DNA from: SAR202 cluster bacterium
GTDB lineage: Bacteria > Chloroflexota > Dehalococcoidia > Lucifugimonadales > OSU-TB39
Reading direction: 5' to 3'
Length of the DNA stretch: 64,000 bases
Assembly: GCA_009392195.1 (NCBI GenBank)
Contig: VFGY01000037.1
Location: 1 to 64,000 of the forward strand
Below are positions 9,227 to 19,121 of the stretch, in pieces (within the stretch, counting starts at the first letter, position 1; every line of letters begins with the position of its first letter). A program made the translations under genes and the position numbers. The notes under the pieces are model-generated. The model was not told the DNA's origin. It did not search any database and saw only the letters and a program-made list of their open reading frames with translations.

Positions 9227-9242
9227 CTTATATTAATATAAG
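9227..9242. repeat. perfect 16-base palindrome in the rpsL leader
   Basis: CTTATATTAATATAAG is identical to its own reverse complement. It lies about 20 bases after the predicted transcription start and 67 bases before the rpsL ATG. It has no loop, so it is a poor RNA hairpin and a better candidate for a dimeric DNA-binding protein site, though an AT-rich palindrome can arise by chance. Confidence 0.45.
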
Positions 9243-9308
9243 TAGTTAATAGAAATTCATGTCGCTTCATGGCGCAAAATAAATAATGGAAATAGGAAGC
9301 AGTAAAGC

Positions 9309-9719
9309 ATGCCAACAGTAAATCAATTGGTAAGAAAAGGTCGTAGTTCTAAAAAGACTAAAGACAAATCTCCGGCCTTAAACTTTAATTACAACTCACT
9401 GAAAAACAGAGGGGTTGAAACTGAAGGTGCCCCACAAAAGAGAGGAGTTTGTATACAAGTTCGTACCCAAACCCCAAAAAAACCTAACTCGGCCCTTCGA
9501 AAAGTGGCAAGAGTCCGATTAACAAATGGCATGGAAGTTACCGCCTATATACCTGGTGAAGGACATAATCTACAAGAACATTCAGTTGTACTCATAAGAG
9601 GAGGAAGGGTTAAAGACCTCCCAGGAGTACGATATCACGTTATTCGTGGACCCCTTGATTCCGACGGAGTCGAAGACCGAAAACGTGGTCGCAGTAAATA
9701 CGGAAGTAAAAAAGGTTAA
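9309..9719 (+). CDS. rpsL: 30S ribosomal protein uS12
   Basis: A 136-residue protein of the decoding centre. The [12 protein letters not shown] loop is intact with the Lys at the classical streptomycin-resistance site, and GEGHNLQEH and [12 protein letters not shown] are conserved. The AGGAAG ribosome-binding site lies at 9295-9300. It is the first gene of the str-type operon, here next to the divergent phoB instead of the more usual rpoBC. Confidence 0.98.
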   Translation: MPTVNQLVRKGRSSKKTKDKSPALNFNYNSLKNRGVETEGAPQKRGVCIQVRTQTPKKPNSALRKVARVRLTNGMEVTAYIPGEGHNLQEHSVVLIRGGRVKDLPGVRYHVIRGPLDSDGVEDRKRGRSKYGSKKG

Positions 9720-9735
9720 ATAATAGGTTGATAAG

Positions 9736-10206
9736 ATGGCACGGCGCAGAAGACCACCAAGAAGAGAAGTAACACCAGACCCCAAATATTCTAATGAAAA
9801 CCTAACTCGGTTTATAAACAAACTGATGTTAAACGGTAAAAAAACGTTGGCATATAAAATTGTGTACGACGCATTAGATAAAATTGAAACCGACACAAAA
9901 CAAATAGGTATTGACGTTTTTAAACAAGCAATCACCAACGCTTCCCCAGACGTAGAAGTGCGTTCAAGAAGGGTTGGGGGAGCGACATATCAGGTACCAC
10001 GAGAGGTTAGGCCCGCTAGGAGACTAGCTTTGGCTATTAGATGGATAATTAATGCTGCAAGGGAAAGAAGTGGCAGTCCAATGTTTGAAAGGATAGCTCA
10101 AGAGTTAATAGAAGCATCTAAATCTCAAGGTACTGCTGTAAAAAAGAAAGAAGACCTCCATCGTATGGCCGAAGCAAACAGGGCATTCGTCCACTTTAGA
10201 TGGTAA
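9736..10206 (+). CDS. rpsG: 30S ribosomal protein uS7
   Basis: A 156-residue primary 16S rRNA-binding protein of the 30S head. The arginine-rich start MARRRRPPRREV and the VGGATYQVPREVRPARR and HRMAEANRAFVHFRW segments are diagnostic. It follows rpsL by 16 bases and precedes fusA, the standard str order. Confidence 0.98.
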   Translation: MARRRRPPRREVTPDPKYSNENLTRFINKLMLNGKKTLAYKIVYDALDKIETDTKQIGIDVFKQAITNASPDVEVRSRRVGGATYQVPREVRPARRLALAIRWIINAARERSGSPMFERIAQELIEASKSQGTAVKKKEDLHRMAEANRAFVHFRW

Positions 10207-10233
10207 TGAAATAAGCGATAAAATACAAACACC

Positions 10234-12285
10234 ATGGAAACATTGCAAAAAACAAGTAAGATTAGGAATATTGGCTTCATTGCCCATATAGATGCTGGAA
10301 AAACAACAGTGTCAGAAAGAGTCCTGTATTACGCTGGACGTATCCATAAAGTTGGAGAAGTGCATGAAGGTACGGCCACTATGGATTGGATGGCTCAAGA
10401 AAGGGAAAGAGGTATCACTATAACCTCTGCTTCGACGACGTGCTCATGGAATGACCACACAATTAATGTAATAGATACCCCTGGCCATGTAGATTTTACT
10501 GCCGAGGTCGAAAGAAGCCTTAGAATACTAGACGGCGGCGTAGTAATTTTCGACGCTGTAGCTGGGGTTGAACCACAATCAGAAACCGTATGGAGACAAG
10601 CAGATAAATATAATGTGCCTAGATTATGCTTCGTTAACAAAATGGATCGAGTAGGTGCAGGCTTCACTAAAACAATCGAAAGTATAAAAGAAAGATTGGG
10701 AGGTAATCCCGTACCGATTCAATTACCCATCGGTGCTGAAGATCAATTCACCGGATATATAGATTTAGTTACGGCGCAAGCGTTTGAGTATAAAGATGAA
10801 TTAGGCAACAGCATTGAACCTTGCGAAACACCAGATGATTTAAAAGAAAATGTTGATCAAAATCGCAATCTTCTTATTGAACAAGTAGCAGAATTTGATG
10901 ATGTCTTACTAGAAAAATATATCGAAGGTGATTCGATATCCGAGTTGGAAATCATGTCAGCTCTACGTAAAGCGACAATAGACGCTAAAATTGTCCCTGT
11001 GCTGTGTGGTAGCGCATTAAAAAACAAAGGCGTACAACCACTATTGAATGCGATAGTTGAATACCTACCATCACCAATGGATATTGATGCTACTCAGGGC
11101 ATAGATGCCAAAACACAAGAAGAAGTACGCGTAACGTATGAAGATAACAACTTTTCAGCGCTTGTTTTCAAGGCTGTTGCAGATCCCTTCATAGGTAGGC
11201 TAGTATATTTCCGTGTCTATTCAGGAGAATTGAAAACAGGGGACTCAATATACAATTCCACTACTGGCAAAAAGGAACGCGTAGGTAGAATTGTAAGGAT
11301 GCACGCCCAAACACGGGAAGATCTGAATTCCGTGAAAAGCGGAGACATCGCTGCTTTAGTTGGGGCCAAAAACGCCACGACTGGCGATACTCTTTCTTCA
11401 CCAGATTCGCCAATAATATTGGAAAATATCAACTTCCCAGACCCTGTCATGTCCATATCTATCGAGCCAAAAACAAAAATCGACCAGGAAAAACTTACGG
11501 ATGCACTAATAAAGCTTGCCGATGAAGATCCTACGTTAAAAATAAAATTCGATAGTGAGGTAAACCAAACTCTGATTTCAGGGATGGGTGAATTACATCT
11601 TGAAATTATTGTAGACAGGATGAAAAGAGAATACAAAGTTGAAGCAAATATTGGAAAACCTAAGGTTGCTTACAGAGAAACAATAACTCGTAAAATAGAA
11701 GATGAAGGTAAATTCATAAGACAAAGTGGAGGCCATGGTCAATATGGTCATGTAGTTCTTCAAGCTGAGCCACTTCCAAAAGGTAGTGGAGTAGAGTTTG
11801 ATGACCTTATAACAGGTGGCGCAATTCCTCGTGAATTTATACCTGCAGTTGAAAAAGGGATTCATGACGCCTTATCAAGTGGACCAATTTCAGGCTATCC
11901 TGTCGTAGATATAAAATTCTCACTAATTGACGGTAGCTACCATGACGTAGATTCCTCCGAGATGGCGTTTAGAATAGCAGGATCAATGGCAACGAAATCA
12001 ATTCTGGAAAAAGCAAAACCCAATTTGCTCGAACCCATAATGAACCTTGAAATAACTACCCCATCTCAATTCTTAGGTGATGTGATTGGTGATTTAGGTA
12101 AAAGAAGAGCTAACATAAGTAATATCGGTGGCACCGAAGAAATCCAAACAGTCAAAGCCAAAATACCTTTGGGTGAAACCTTCGGATACGCAGGTTCAAT
12201 AAGGTCTCTGACTCAGGGAAGAGCTGGCTATTCGATGGAATTTGATAGTTACGAAAAAACAACTAATGATGCGTTGGCAGCATAG
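10234..12285 (+). CDS. fusA: translation elongation factor G
   Basis: A 683-residue translocase GTPase. G1 AHIDAGKT, switch [10 protein letters not shown]3 DTPGHVDF and G4 NKMD are intact, followed by domains II-V; domain IV carries GGHGQYGHV. It is slightly shorter than the E. coli protein (704) without loss of a domain. It follows rpsG by 27 bases. The usual tuf gene does not follow; rpsJ does. Confidence 0.98.
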   Translation: METLQKTSKIRNIGFIAHIDAGKTTVSERVLYYAGRIHKVGEVHEGTATMDWMAQERERGITITSASTTCSWNDHTINVIDTPGHVDFTAEVERSLRILDGGVVIFDAVAGVEPQSETVWRQADKYNVPRLCFVNKMDRVGAGFTKTIESIKERLGGNPVPIQLPIGAEDQFTGYIDLVTAQAFEYKDELGNSIEPCETPDDLKENVDQNRNLLIEQVAEFDDVLLEKYIEGDSISELEIMSALRKATIDAKIVPVLCGSALKNKGVQPLLNAIVEYLPSPMDIDATQGIDAKTQEEVRVTYEDNNFSALVFKAVADPFIGRLVYFRVYSGELKTGDSIYNSTTGKKERVGRIVRMHAQTREDLNSVKSGDIAALVGAKNATTGDTLSSPDSPIILENINFPDPVMSISIEPKTKIDQEKLTDALIKLADEDPTLKIKFDSEVNQTLISGMGELHLEIIVDRMKREYKVEANIGKPKVAYRETITRKIEDEGKFIRQSGGHGQYGHVVLQAEPLPKGSGVEFDDLITGGAIPREFIPAVEKGIHDALSSGPISGYPVVDIKFSLIDGSYHDVDSSEMAFRIAGSMATKSILEKAKPNLLEPIMNLEITTPSQFLGDVIGDLGKRRANISNIGGTEEIQTVKAKIPLGETFGYAGSIRSLTQGRAGYSMEFDSYEKTTNDALAA

Positions 12286-12319
12286 TTAATATTAAGTTGG
12301 AATAAGAGATAAATAAAAA

Positions 12320-12631
12320 ATGGTAAACAGACAAAAAATAAGAATTATTCTTAAAGCCTACGACCACAAGGTTCTTGATTTCTCTGCTGAAGATATTGTT
12401 GAGGCTGCGGAAAGAACAGGAGCTCAAGTAGCTGGCCCTATACCACTACCTACTAAAATAAAGAAGTTCTGCGTAATCAAAGGCCCTCATGTTCATAAGG
12501 ATGGACGCGAGCATTTTGAAATACGGACTCACAACAGGTTGATTGATATATTACAACCTACATCTAAAACAATAGATTCCCTTACTAAATTAACTGTCCC
12601 TTCAGGGGTGGATATATCTATTAAGCTTTAA
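12320..12631 (+). CDS. rpsJ: 30S ribosomal protein uS10
   Basis: A 103-residue protein of the 30S head, also NusE in antitermination complexes. Motifs [21 protein letters not shown] and the loop [17 protein letters not shown] are conserved. It begins the S10-type gene set 34 bases after fusA with no visible terminator or new promoter, so read-through from the str genes is likely. Confidence 0.97.
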   Translation: MVNRQKIRIILKAYDHKVLDFSAEDIVEAAERTGAQVAGPIPLPTKIKKFCVIKGPHVHKDGREHFEIRTHNRLIDILQPTSKTIDSLTKLTVPSGVDISIKL

Positions 12632-12648
12632 ATTAAAGAAGTTATATT

Positions 12649-13275
12649 ATGACACTAAATGCTCTTTTAGGAAAAAAAATAGGAACAACACGACACTTCC
12701 ATGAAGATGGTAGGGCTGACTGTGTGACCGCAATAGAACTTGGTCCTTGTGCAATAACTCAAATCAAAGGTCAGGAATCAGAAGGCTATAACTCTGTCCA
12801 GATAGGATATGGGTCAGCCAAAAACTTAAATAAAGCTCAAAATGGACACCTAAAGAAATCAGAGAAAACCTTTAAGTTTCTTAAAGAAATCAGGGATATT
12901 GAAACGTCTGAATTAGAAGTCGGCCAGCAATTTGACCTTTCAATTTTTGAGGTTGGATCTAAGCTAGACATTACTGGTGTAACAAAAGGAAGAGGATTTG
13001 CAGGTGGTGTTAAAAGGCACGGATTTAAAGGCGGACCAAAAACTCATGGCCAATCAGATAGACATAGAGCTCCAGGATCTATTGGAGCAGGCTCAACCCC
13101 AGGAAGAGTGCTCAAAGGTATGAAGATGGCAGGGCACATGGGTAGTATTAAAGTAACAATCAAAAACTTGGAAATACTTTCCCTGGACCAAGAAAATAAC
13201 GTATTGATGGTAAAAGGAGCCGTACCTGGTTCAACGGGTACTCTCTTATACGCAAAAAAAAGCAAAAAACAATAA
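12649..13275 (+). CDS. rplC: 50S ribosomal protein uL3
   Basis: A 208-residue early-assembly 23S rRNA-binding protein. It shows LGKKIGTTRHF at the N-terminus and the central extension KGRGFAGGVKRHGFKGGPKTHG that reaches the peptidyl-transferase centre, followed by GSIGAGSTPGRVLKGMKMAGHMG. Second gene of the S10 group. Confidence 0.97.
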   Translation: MTLNALLGKKIGTTRHFHEDGRADCVTAIELGPCAITQIKGQESEGYNSVQIGYGSAKNLNKAQNGHLKKSEKTFKFLKEIRDIETSELEVGQQFDLSIFEVGSKLDITGVTKGRGFAGGVKRHGFKGGPKTHGQSDRHRAPGSIGAGSTPGRVLKGMKMAGHMGSIKVTIKNLEILSLDQENNVLMVKGAVPGSTGTLLYAKKSKKQ

Positions 13276-13280
13276 AAAGC

Positions 13281-13925
13281 ATGAAATTAATAACGAAAAA
13301 TACACAAGGCCAATTGGTTAAATCAATTGACGCAAGCAATAAAATATTTGGCGCTAAATGGAACCCTACTCTAGTACATCAGGTTATGGTAGGTCAGTTG
13401 GCAAATAAAAGGCAAGGTACCGCAAGTACTAAAACTAGAGCAGAAGTAGCTGGTGGAGGTGCTAAACCTTTCAGGCAAAAAGGTACAGGAAGAGCCAGAG
13501 CGGGTTCTAGCAGGTCGCCAATATGGCGGGGTGGCGGAGTAACGTTTGGTCCAAAACCAAGAAGTTATAGGAAAAACACACCACATAAAATGAAGGTTAA
13601 TTCCCTAATTAGTGCTTTGTCTCAAAAAGTCAGAGACAAAGAGTTGTTAGTGATAGAAATACCTGAAGGACTAGATAAAACTGGTCCGATATCAAAATAC
13701 ATAGAGTCTATGGGAGTTACTAGGCCAACACTATTGGTACTAGATGGATGCAATGAAACAGTACTGCGTTCAATGCGGAACATACCTAGAGTAAATCTTA
13801 TACCATCAAATTTACTTAATACATTGGAAGTCATAAGACATTCAAGTATTTTGATGACAGTCCAATCAGTCCGAAATATAGAATCAATTTGGGACAAAAA
13901 TGAAAATACCGAAGAAGCACAATAA
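13281..13925 (+). CDS. rplD: 50S ribosomal protein uL4
   Basis: A 214-residue exit-tunnel protein. The tunnel loop GGGAKPFRQKGTGRARAG is intact, followed by SRSPIWRGGGVTFGPKPR. The gene lies five bases after rplC and two before rplW. In enterobacteria L4 autoregulates the S10 operon; no equivalent leader was recognised here. Confidence 0.97.
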   Translation: MKLITKNTQGQLVKSIDASNKIFGAKWNPTLVHQVMVGQLANKRQGTASTKTRAEVAGGGAKPFRQKGTGRARAGSSRSPIWRGGGVTFGPKPRSYRKNTPHKMKVNSLISALSQKVRDKELLVIEIPEGLDKTGPISKYIESMGVTRPTLLVLDGCNETVLRSMRNIPRVNLIPSNLLNTLEVIRHSSILMTVQSVRNIESIWDKNENTEEAQ

Positions 13926-13927
13926 CC

Positions 13928-14212
13928 ATGAAAAATGTTTTAGTATTAAAAAAACCGGTGGTCACTGAAAAAAGTACCGTAATGAATCAGGCATCCAGAT
14001 ATGTTTTTGAAGTAGATACGCGAGCTAATAAAATGGATGTTAAGAATGCGGTGCAATCAGCTTTCAACGTTACTGTTTTGAAAGTAAATATAATGAATAT
14101 AAAAGGTAAGAAAAAAAGATTCGGCCCCAAAATCTCCAAATTGCCAGATAGAAAAAAAGCAATTGTCACTCTATCACAAGGCGATTCAATAACAATATTC
14201 GAGGGCGTTTAA
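13928..14212 (+). CDS. rplW: 50S ribosomal protein uL23
   Basis: A 94-residue protein at the tunnel exit, a docking site for trigger factor and SRP. It begins LVLKKPVVTEKS, with YVFEVDTRANKMDVKNAV following. Its stop is directly adjacent to the rplB ATG, with no spacer. Confidence 0.96.
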   Translation: MKNVLVLKKPVVTEKSTVMNQASRYVFEVDTRANKMDVKNAVQSAFNVTVLKVNIMNIKGKKKRFGPKISKLPDRKKAIVTLSQGDSITIFEGV

Positions 14213-15043
14213 ATGCCATTAAAATCACATAAACCAACAACAAAATCTTTGAGAGGAACTATACTATTAGATTCCCAAGACGTCACGGCTCAAAAACCAA
14301 AGAAATCTCTAGTCCTACCTTTGAAAAAAAGGGCTGGCAGATCAAGAGCAGGCACAATAACGGTACGGCATAGAGGTGGAGGCCACAAAAGAAGATTGAG
14401 AATAATAGATTTCAAACGGAATAAATTTGGAGTCCCAGGTGAAGTCACGTCAATAGAATACGACCCCAATAGATCATCAAGAATTGCTTTGATTAAATAT
14501 AAGGATGGAGATTGGCGATATATTTTAGCCCCATTAGGATTAACGGTGGGTGACGTTATAAGTTCAGGTGAAAATGCTTCTATAGCTGTTGGTAATTCGT
14601 TACCACTTAAATCAATCCCTACTGGAACTCAAGTCCATAACATCGAATTGAGTGTTGGTAGAGGCGGACAAATCGTAAGAAGTGCAGGAGGTTCTGCTCA
14701 AGTATTAGCAAAAGAAGATAAATATACACTAATACGACTGCCTTCAGGAGAAATAAGACAAATTTTGAGTACTTGCATGGCCACTGTGGGTCAGTTAAGT
14801 GCTATTGACCATAAAAATATAAAACTTGGTAAAGCAGGAAGAAAGCGGAGACTAGGATGGAGACCTCAAGTGAGAGGAGTTGCAATGGCACCTGATTCAC
14901 ACCCTCATGGTGGTGGAGAAGGTAAATCTCCCGTAGGAATGCCTGGTCCTAAAACACCTTGGGGTAAACCAGCCCTCGGATTTAGAACCAGAAAAAATAA
15001 AAGAACAGACAAATTCATTTCTCAAAGAAGGTATGGACGTTAA
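14213..15043 (+). CDS. rplB: 50S ribosomal protein uL2
   Basis: A 276-residue protein needed for subunit joining and peptidyl transfer. [19 protein letters not shown], the [12 protein letters not shown]-like segment ([13 protein letters not shown]) and the C-terminal [18 protein letters not shown] containing the key His are present. Length matches the family. Confidence 0.98.
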   Translation: MPLKSHKPTTKSLRGTILLDSQDVTAQKPKKSLVLPLKKRAGRSRAGTITVRHRGGGHKRRLRIIDFKRNKFGVPGEVTSIEYDPNRSSRIALIKYKDGDWRYILAPLGLTVGDVISSGENASIAVGNSLPLKSIPTGTQVHNIELSVGRGGQIVRSAGGSAQVLAKEDKYTLIRLPSGEIRQILSTCMATVGQLSAIDHKNIKLGKAGRKRRLGWRPQVRGVAMAPDSHPHGGGEGKSPVGMPGPKTPWGKPALGFRTRKNKRTDKFISQRRYGR

Positions 15044-15046
15044 ATT

Positions 15047-15331
15047 ATGTCAAGATCAATAAAAAAAGGTCCTTTCGTTGACCCTAAACTCGCAAAAAAA
15101 ATAGAAACCGCTGTAAATACTGATAATAATAGTCCAATTCGCACATGGTCTAGAGCCTCAATAATAATGCCAAACATGATTGGATTAACAATAGAAGTGC
15201 ACAATGGCAGAAGACATATTCCAATTTTCATAACAGAAAATATGGTAGGTCATAAACTAGGTGAGTTTGCTCCTACTCGAATCTTCAGGGGTCATTCCAC
15301 TAAATCAGAACAAACATCAACCATAGGATAA
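15047..15331 (+). CDS. rpsS: 30S ribosomal protein uS19
   Basis: A 94-residue protein of the 30S head. [14 protein letters not shown] at the start, [16 protein letters not shown] in the middle and [16 protein letters not shown] at the end identify it. Three bases follow rplB and six precede rplV. Confidence 0.97.
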   Translation: MSRSIKKGPFVDPKLAKKIETAVNTDNNSPIRTWSRASIIMPNMIGLTIEVHNGRRHIPIFITENMVGHKLGEFAPTRIFRGHSTKSEQTSTIG

Positions 15332-15336
15332 AAAGA

Positions 15337-15678
15337 ATGCCTGCAGTAGCAAAAATTAAAAATACAGGAGTATCTGTTAGGAAAGTAAAACCGTTAATCG
15401 ATTTGATAAGGGGTAAAACGGTTACTGAAGCAGTTGGGATATTGAGTTTTATGCCATCACCAACTGCATTTCAACTACTAAAATTATTGAAATCAGCTAA
15501 TGCCAATGCTGAAAATGAAATATTGTCAGGTTCTAATGAATCACTAATAATAACATCAATTTTTGCAAATGAAGGTCCTCGCACAAAACGATTTCGACCA
15601 AGAGCTCGAGGGAGAGTATCTAGGATTTCTAGACGAAATAGCCACGTGACAGTAGTACTGGATGATAAGGAGAATTAA
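15337..15678 (+). CDS. rplV: 50S ribosomal protein uL22
   Basis: A 113-residue tunnel protein. VRKVKPLIDLIRGKTVTEA and the beta-hairpin region GPRTKRFRPRARGRVSRISR, which lines the exit tunnel, are intact. An AAGGAG inside its last codons serves the next gene, rpsC. Confidence 0.97.
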   Translation: MPAVAKIKNTGVSVRKVKPLIDLIRGKTVTEAVGILSFMPSPTAFQLLKLLKSANANAENEILSGSNESLIITSIFANEGPRTKRFRPRARGRVSRISRRNSHVTVVLDDKEN

Positions 15679-16425
15679 TTGGGAAATAAAACACATCCCG
15701 TAGGATTCAGATTAGGAATAGTTAAAGATTGGCAATCCAAATGGATTACTTCAAGGCCTGGCGACTACAAAAAATTAGTAGCAGAAGACCTCGATATGCG
15801 TAAAGCAATCTTGTCTACTTATCCTGATGCTGCTATCTCAGATGTTTTTATCGAAAGAGGCTCTTCTGAAATCAATGTAACGATTAATACAGCTCGTCCC
15901 GGAATAATAATAGGACGTGGTGGGCAAAAAATCGATGAAATGAGAAAAATACTTGAAAAAATAGTGGATCAGAAAATTAAAGTAAATGTCAAAGAAATAA
16001 GGCAGCCCGAACTAAATTCAACTCTAGTAGCTCAAAGCATTGCGGAACAATTAGTTAGAAGGGTGGCTTTTAGAAGAGCCATACGCCAAGCTACCTTGAG
16101 AACCATGCAAGCTGGAGCCCAAGGTATTAAAATTCTTTGCTCTGGCAGGTTAGGAGGAGCAGAAATCGCGCGAAGTGAAAAGGCTATGGAGGGAAGAGTC
16201 CCGTTACATACCCTAAGAGCAGATATTGACTTTAGTGTAGCAGAAGCTGATACAGATTTTGGCAAAATCGGAGTCAAAGTTTGGATATATAAAGGTGAAA
16301 TTTTACCAAGCCCAACAGTCACTAAGTTAGAAGAAGAAGAGATTAAGCCAATAGAAATAACCGTGAAGCCTGAAGAGGCACCAGAAGCAACTATGGAGAA
16401 TTCAACAGATGTTACAACCGAGTAG
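15679..16425 (+). CDS. rpsC: 30S ribosomal protein uS3
   Basis: A 248-residue protein at the mRNA entry site, starting at TTG directly after the rplV stop, with AAGGAG nine bases upstream; translation [12 protein letters not shown] confirms the start. The type II KH domain carries [15 protein letters not shown]. The last 30 or so residues form an acidic tail ([10 protein letters not shown]...) beyond the conserved core. It overlaps rplP by 17 bases. Confidence 0.97.
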   Translation: MGNKTHPVGFRLGIVKDWQSKWITSRPGDYKKLVAEDLDMRKAILSTYPDAAISDVFIERGSSEINVTINTARPGIIIGRGGQKIDEMRKILEKIVDQKIKVNVKEIRQPELNSTLVAQSIAEQLVRRVAFRRAIRQATLRTMQAGAQGIKILCSGRLGGAEIARSEKAMEGRVPLHTLRADIDFSVAEADTDFGKIGVKVWIYKGEILPSPTVTKLEEEEIKPIEITVKPEEAPEATMENSTDVTTE

Positions 16426-16831
16426 AACTAAACACAGGTTTAAACATAGAGGCAACATGAAGGGAATAAGCACCTCCGGGAGCACTTTAGCTTTTGGGCA
16501 ATATGGTTTAAAAGCAATGGAGCCATCATGGATAAGTGCAAGGCAAATTGAAGCAGCTAGGCGAGTGATGACTAGATATGCGAGGAGAGGCGGGAGAATT
16601 TGGATTCGCATTTATCCAGATAAACCAATTACCGCTAGAGCAGCAGAAACTAGAATGGGTAAAGGTAAAGGCAATATAGAAGGATGGGTAGCAGTAGTAA
16701 AACCAGGTAGGATTATGTTCGAGGTAGGCGGCATTCCTGAAAATGAAGTAAAGGAAGCTTTAACCTTAGCTTCTGCAAAATTACCAATTAAAACAAAAAT
16801 AGTTTACGCAGATAAGTTCAAGGTAACTTAA
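16409..16831 (+). CDS. rplP: 50S ribosomal protein uL16
   Basis: A 140-residue protein near the A site. It starts [15 protein letters not shown], matching the family start, although this places the ATG 17 bases inside rpsC in another frame. [27 protein letters not shown] is the conserved centre. The overlap implies coupling to rpsC translation. Confidence 0.97.
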   Translation: MLQPSRTKHRFKHRGNMKGISTSGSTLAFGQYGLKAMEPSWISARQIEAARRVMTRYARRGGRIWIRIYPDKPITARAAETRMGKGKGNIEGWVAVVKPGRIMFEVGGIPENEVKEALTLASAKLPIKTKIVYADKFKVT

Positions 16832-16848
16832 GGGATATTCAATTAATT

Positions 16849-17049
16849 ATGCAAATAGATGAAATCAGAAAGTTAACAGACGAAGAATTGCAAAAAAGCT
16901 TAGAAGATTCGCAGAGATCATTAATGAATTTGAAATTCAGGAAAGCCACCATGCAATTAACTAACGTCGTCGAAATCAAATCTGTTAGAAAAGATATAGC
17001 AAAAATACAAACGATAATTAGGCAACGCCAGATTCTTGGGTCAAAATAA
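16849..17049 (+). CDS. rpmC: 50S ribosomal protein uL29
   Basis: A 66-residue helical hairpin protein at the tunnel exit. The pattern [18 protein letters not shown] and [13 protein letters not shown] is typical, as is the C-terminal [12 protein letters not shown] helix. The stop shares one base with the rpsQ ATG. Confidence 0.95.
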   Translation: MQIDEIRKLTDEELQKSLEDSQRSLMNLKFRKATMQLTNVVEIKSVRKDIAKIQTIIRQRQILGSK

Positions 17050-17315
17050 TGGAACAAAATAATAGAAAAATTAGGACAGGCAAAGTTGTATCCAACAGTA
17101 TGGATAAGACAGCAGTAGTGATTGTCGAGTGGTCAAGCAGACACCGATTATATAAAAAGTCAGTTAGGCGTACTAGCAAATATTATGCCCATGACGAAAA
17201 CAATATCTGCCAAATAGGTGCCAGCGTTAAAATAATGGAAACACGACCTACATCTAAAACTAAAAGATGGCGAGTAGTAGAAATCATTGATGATAAAACG
17301 GCTACAAGCGCATAA
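17049..17315 (+). CDS. rpsQ: 30S ribosomal protein uS17
   Basis: An 88-residue OB-fold protein. [19 protein letters not shown] and the HPLYKK-equivalent [19 protein letters not shown] with [21 protein letters not shown] identify it. The start overlaps the rpmC stop by one base (TAATG). Confidence 0.97.
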   Translation: MEQNNRKIRTGKVVSNSMDKTAVVIVEWSSRHRLYKKSVRRTSKYYAHDENNICQIGASVKIMETRPTSKTKRWRVVEIIDDKTATSA

Positions 17316-17331
17316 GTAACAGGGGAAAAAT

Positions 17332-17700
17332 TTGATTCAGCAATATACAAGATTAAAAATCGCTGACAATTCAGGAGCAAAGACCATAAGCTGCATAGGG
17401 GTGCCGGGCGGTAGTGGAAGGAAATATGCAAGTTTAGGAGACGTAATTGTTGCTTCAGTTAAAGAAGCAGCTCCAGCATCTAATGTGAAAAAAGGGGAAG
17501 TTGTCAAAGCTGTTGTTATAAGAGTATCTAAATCTTATAGCCGACCCGATGGATCACATATAAGGTTCGATGACAATGCTGCAGTTTTAATCGGAGATGA
17601 TCAAGCTCCTAGAGGAACACGGATATTTGGTCCTGTTGCCAGAGAATTAAGAGATAAAAATTTCATGCGGATAATTTCTTTAGCCCCAGAGGTTCTTTGA
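17332..17700 (+). CDS. rplN: 50S ribosomal protein uL14
   Basis: A 122-residue subunit-interface protein starting at TTG with AGGGGAA upstream. [17 protein letters not shown] is the exact family start, and [11 protein letters not shown] and [13 protein letters not shown] are conserved. One base separates it from rplX. Confidence 0.97.
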   Translation: MIQQYTRLKIADNSGAKTISCIGVPGGSGRKYASLGDVIVASVKEAAPASNVKKGEVVKAVVIRVSKSYSRPDGSHIRFDDNAAVLIGDDQAPRGTRIFGPVARELRDKNFMRIISLAPEVL

Positions 17701-17701
17701 T

Positions 17702-18013
17702 ATGAAAATAAGAGTAAATGACACAGTATTGATAACCAAAGGGAGAGACAGGGGTAAAACCGCCAAAGTTCAGAAAACCTTACCCAAAACTAATCAAGTT
17801 TTGATTGAAGGCATAAATTCTGTTTTCAAACATGCTAAAGCGTCTGCTACGGTAAGGCAAGCAGGAATAATACAAAAAGAAATGCCAATCAATGCATCTA
17901 ACACACTCCTTATTTGTACTCACTGCTCAACCCCAACCAAAGTCAAATTTAAAATCCTCGCTGATGGAAATAAAGCTAGGATTTGTTCAGATTGCAAGGA
18001 AGTAATAGAGTGA
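17702..18013 (+). CDS. rplX: 50S ribosomal protein uL24
   Basis: A 103-residue KOW-domain protein. [22 protein letters not shown] is the KOW region. The C-terminal half carries two Cys pairs, CTHC and CSDC, forming a probable zinc ribbon, as in many bacterial L24 proteins. Its stop overlaps the rplE GTG by four bases (GTGA). Confidence 0.96.
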   Translation: MKIRVNDTVLITKGRDRGKTAKVQKTLPKTNQVLIEGINSVFKHAKASATVRQAGIIQKEMPINASNTLLICTHCSTPTKVKFKILADGNKARICSDCKEVIE

Positions 18014-18879
18014 CAACCGAAAATAAAAACACAGATAACAAAGAAGATACCGAAAGTAAGTCGACTAAAAAGTCTAAATCGGCTTCCACATCGAAGGTAA
18101 CTCGCAGTTCATCTAAAGATAAGACTCCATCCAAAGCTACAAAGTCAACTGCAGCTTCTAAGGCCGGTGCTAAAGCTACAAAGTCAACTGCAGCTTCTAA
18201 GGCCGGTGCTAAAGCTACAAAGTCAACTGCAGCTTCTAAGGCCGATGCTAAAACTACGAATCCAACTGCAGATTCTAAAACTACAAAAACAAAAAACAAA
18301 GTAATATCTAAAGAACCTACTGCTATTGAGAAACATTTCCGTACAAACGTTTCTCCTGCATTGATTGAAGAATTTAAATATTCAAGTAATATGCAGGTTC
18401 CTAGAATTGAGAAAATCGTTTTGAATATAGGACTTGGTGAAGCGTTAATTAATTCTAGAGCACTAGAAAATGCCGTAAGAGACTTAAGTTTAATATCTGG
18501 TCAAAAACCAGTTCCCACTAAAGCAAAAAAATCAATAGCAACCTATAAATTAAGGGAAGGGCAAATTATAGGAGTTATGGTAACTTTGCGTAAAAGACGA
18601 ATGTACGAGTTTTTAGAAAGATTAATCATCTCTGCTCTACCACGTATCAGAGATTTCCATGGTATACCGGCTGGTTCTTTTGACGGAAGAGGTAATTACT
18701 CTCTAGGAGTTAGGGAACAAATAATTTTCCCTGAAATTGAATATGGTTCAGTCGATAAAATGAGAGGCCTACAAATCTCGATTGTTACTTCATCTAATAC
18801 AAACGAGGAAAGTAAACGCCTATTGGAATTATTAGGTATGCCATTTGAAAGGCAAGATGACTCAAGAAAAATTGCGTGA
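18010..18879 (+). CDS. rplE: 50S ribosomal protein uL5 with long Lys/Ala/Ser/Thr-rich N-terminal repeat extension
   Basis: A 289-residue protein when started at the GTG at 18010, which overlaps the rplX stop (GTGA) and follows AAGGAAG by eight bases; an earlier ATG at 17983 would lie deeper inside rplX. The last 180 residues are a normal L5 ([54 protein letters not shown]). The first 105 or so are an added low-complexity basic domain with 13-residue repeats [13 protein letters not shown], like histone H1 or AlgP-type tails. L5 binds 5S rRNA; what the extension does is unknown. Confidence 0.94.
   Translation: MTTENKNTDNKEDTESKSTKKSKSASTSKVTRSSSKDKTPSKATKSTAASKAGAKATKSTAASKAGAKATKSTAASKADAKTTNPTADSKTTKTKNKVISKEPTAIEKHFRTNVSPALIEEFKYSSNMQVPRIEKIVLNIGLGEALINSRALENAVRDLSLISGQKPVPTKAKKSIATYKLREGQIIGVMVTLRKRRMYEFLERLIISALPRIRDFHGIPAGSFDGRGNYSLGVREQIIFPEIEYGSVDKMRGLQISIVTSSNTNEESKRLLELLGMPFERQDDSRKIA
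18133..18249 (+). repeat. 39-base tandem repeat inside rplE
   Basis: Three consecutive 39-base units at 18133-18171, 18172-18210 and 18211-18249 encode [13 protein letters not shown], the third with Asp for Gly. Units one and two are identical base for base, and a fourth degenerate unit follows. Perfect identity in units one and two suggests a recent slippage or unequal-crossover duplication, so copy number may vary between strains. Confidence 0.92.
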
Positions 18880-18919
18880 AAAACTAGTCTAATATTAAAT
18901 TAATTTAAAGGAATTTTAT

Positions 18920-19105
18920 TTGGCAAAAGAATCTAAAATAGCTAGATGGCGGAAACCACAAAAATATGCAGTTAGGCAAACTAACCGGTGTTATTCTTGT
19001 GGAAGACCTAGAGCATATATAAGACATTTCGGTCTTTGCAGAATATGTTTCAGAGAAATGGCATTAAAGGGATTATTACCAGGCGTCAAAAAAGCAAGCT
19101 GGTAG
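18920..19105 (+). CDS. rpsN: 30S ribosomal protein uS14, type Z
   Basis: A 61-residue zinc form of S14 starting at TTG with AAGGAA upstream. The Cys pairs CYSCGRPR and CRICFREMA bind zinc, and the end [13 protein letters not shown] is diagnostic. The short zinc form is used by Gram-positives, Chloroflexota and others rather than by enteric bacteria. Confidence 0.97.
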   Translation: MAKESKIARWRKPQKYAVRQTNRCYSCGRPRAYIRHFGLCRICFREMALKGLLPGVKKASW

Positions 19106-19121
19106 TTGTAAGGGAGATCAT

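Noticed and set aside
17983-18009. Upstream ATG start for rplE
   Set aside because: It lies deep inside rplX with no ribosome-binding site in front; the GTG at 18010 overlaps the rplX stop and has AAGGAAG at the right distance.
18133-18249. CRISPR-like direct repeats
   Set aside because: The repeats are contiguous without spacers, multiples of three, and in frame in rplE; no CRISPR array was seen anywhere.
17976-18299. Minus-strand frame of about 107 residues opposite the rplE extension
   Set aside because: Its Val/Ala/Leu repeats are simply the complement of the Lys/Ala/Thr repeats on the coding strand.
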